From: Thermoflexus hugenholtzii JAD2
Lineage (GTDB): Bacteria > Chloroflexota > Dehalococcoidia > UBA2979
Assembly (NCBI GenBank): GCA_945889565.1
Contig: CAMDBZ010000081.1
Coordinates: forward strand, 1 to 7,607
Reading direction: 5' to 3'
DNA length: 7,607 nucleotides
Under the pieces are notes generated by a model. That model had not been told where the DNA came from. It saw only the letters and a list, made by a program, of their open reading frames with translations, and searched no databases. Every line of letters begins with the position of its first letter. Within the stretch, counting starts at the first letter, position 1. The position numbers and the translations under genes were made by a program. Of this stretch, positions 7,034 through 7,607 are shown in pieces.

Positions 7034-7039
7034 CCCTCC
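7034..7039 (-). promoter_or_regulatory. Ribosome binding site of nrdJ
   Basis: GGAGGG on the minus strand lies 7 bases before the ATG at 7026 and supports this start. Confidence 0.75.
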
Positions 7040-7060
7040 GCTGGGGGAGCCGCGCTATGA

Positions 7061-7072
7061 GAACATACGTTC
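7061..7072. promoter_or_regulatory. LexA-type SOS operator upstream of nrdJ
   Basis: GAACATACGTTC has perfect GAAC/GTTC half-sites with a four-base spacer, which is the Gram-positive LexA (Cheo) box core. Compared with the Bacillus consensus CGAACRNRYGTTYC, bases 7060-7073 match 13 of 14 positions on the plus strand. The box lies 34 bases upstream of the nrdJ ATG, where a bound repressor would block transcription or early elongation. The promoter itself is not clear; a TTGCGC on the minus strand just upstream could be a -35. LexA binding is inferred from the motif and was not shown. Confidence 0.7.
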
Positions 7073-7149
7073 CGTACGCGCGCAAGTCCCGTCGCCCCTC
7101 GATCGTAGCGGGCCGCGAGGCGGATGTGGGAACGCAGGCGGGACGGCGG

Positions 7150-7587
7150 CTAGACGCTCAGCGCCTGCTCGATCTGCTGGATGTGCTCATCGCGGTGAGC
7201 GGAGCGGCGCATGACGTAGGCGTGCGGTCCGGCGAGGACGGCGTCGGTGGCCCGTGGGGTGAGCTCTGCGATCGCAGCATCGACGGCCGTCGCGGCGGCG
7301 AGCGCCTGATCGGCGGAGGCGCGTGGGGGCAGCGCCAGCAGCAACGGCTCGAGCGCGGCGTTCACGTGATGGTCCTCGTCCGTCATCGCGCCATCCTCGG
7401 CGTACTCGCGGAGTGCCTCGCGCTGGCGGCGGTCCCAGAACGCGAGGTGCGCGAGCACGGTGGCGACGGTCCACCCGCCGCCGACCGGCCGCGCGAGCGC
7501 CGCCTCGTCGAGCGTCCCGACGAGCGCGCGCAGGCGCTCGGTCGCGCGGACGTTCGCGTCGACGACGGCGCGCGCGGCAGCGGTCAC
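7150..7587 (-). CDS. DinB-like four-helix metalloprotein (DinB/MDMPI fold)
   Basis: This 145-residue protein has the features of the DinB-like superfamily: an N-terminal helix with ATERLRALVGTLDE, the GWTVATVLAHLAFWDRR segment (39-54) with His47, and a last helix RRSAHRDEHIQQIEQAL with His131 and His135. These three His residues are the usual metal ligands of the four-helix bundle. Members act as thiol-dependent S-transferases (mycothiol or bacillithiol) or have unknown function, and the founder is DNA-damage-inducible DinB of Bacillus. This is not DNA polymerase IV. The start shown is a GTG at 7587 with no visible Shine-Dalgarno. The frame stays open to the window edge, so the true start could lie further upstream. 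The gene lies 123 bases upstream of nrdJ on the same strand. The LexA-type box lies downstream of it, so that box does not control this gene. Confidence 0.78.
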   Translation of the reverse strand: MTAAARAVVDANVRATERLRALVGTLDEAALARPVGGGWTVATVLAHLAFWDRRQREALREYAEDGAMTDEDHHVNAALEPLLLALPPRASADQALAAATAVDAAIAELTPRATDAVLAGPHAYVMRRSAHRDEHIQQIEQALSV

Positions 7588-7607
7588 GGGCGCTAGTAGC
7601 GAGCGGC

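Noticed and set aside
7061..7072. NrdR box upstream of nrdJ
   Set aside because: No pair of AT-rich ACACWATATWTTGTGT-like elements is present. The palindrome matches the LexA type instead.
7027..7149. Cobalamin riboswitch upstream of the B12-dependent reductase
   Set aside because: The 123-base gap is short for this class, and I find no recognisable B12-box sequence. The LexA-type box and ribosome binding site account for the visible signals.

Overview
This is a GC-rich bacterial window with the codon use and dense packing of a high-GC Actinomycetota or Chloroflexota (Dehalococcoidia-like) genome. I lean this way because of the expanded acyl-CoA dehydrogenase/thiolase-like/DUF35 gene set, an ATP-cone-less B12-dependent ribonucleotide reductase, and a Gram-positive-type LexA box. 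The sequence alone does not settle the phylum. I see no insertion sequence, phage gene, CRISPR array or integrase.

Left part (1-2000, + strand): the C-terminal half of a major facilitator superfamily exporter, cut by the window edge, is followed after 64 bases by an acyl-CoA dehydrogenase with a very strong ribosome binding site. A perfect 13-bp inverted repeat at 1957-1986 separates this gene from a convergent pair.

Middle (2014-3895, - strand): a tRNA-Lys(UUU) with encoded CCA, then a thiolase-like protein of the SCPx/Ltp type, then a DUF35 zinc-ribbon/OB-fold protein. Thiolase-like and DUF35 proteins commonly work as a complex on acyl-CoA substrates, so with the acyl-CoA dehydrogenase they probably form part of a pathway for degrading a lipid, sterol-like or branched acyl-CoA. 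The thiolase-like frame is broken by an in-frame UGA at 2614-2616, inside its conserved C-terminal glycine motif. The same frame continues with 18 family-like residues to a TAG at 2557.

Right part (4153-7587, - strand): a DinB-like four-helix metalloprotein, then a class II (adenosylcobalamin-dependent) ribonucleotide reductase, nrdJ, and 18 bases after it a transglutaminase-like cysteine protein. A GAAC-N4-GTTC box lies 34 bases upstream of the nrdJ start and suggests SOS (LexA) control of deoxynucleotide supply. The transglutaminase-like gene is likely carried on the same transcript.

Most notable points: the UGA interruption of the thiolase-like gene, the LexA-type operator at nrdJ, the pairing of nrdJ with a transglutaminase-like gene, and the loss of canonical thiolase catalytic residues in the DUF35-associated thiolase-like protein.
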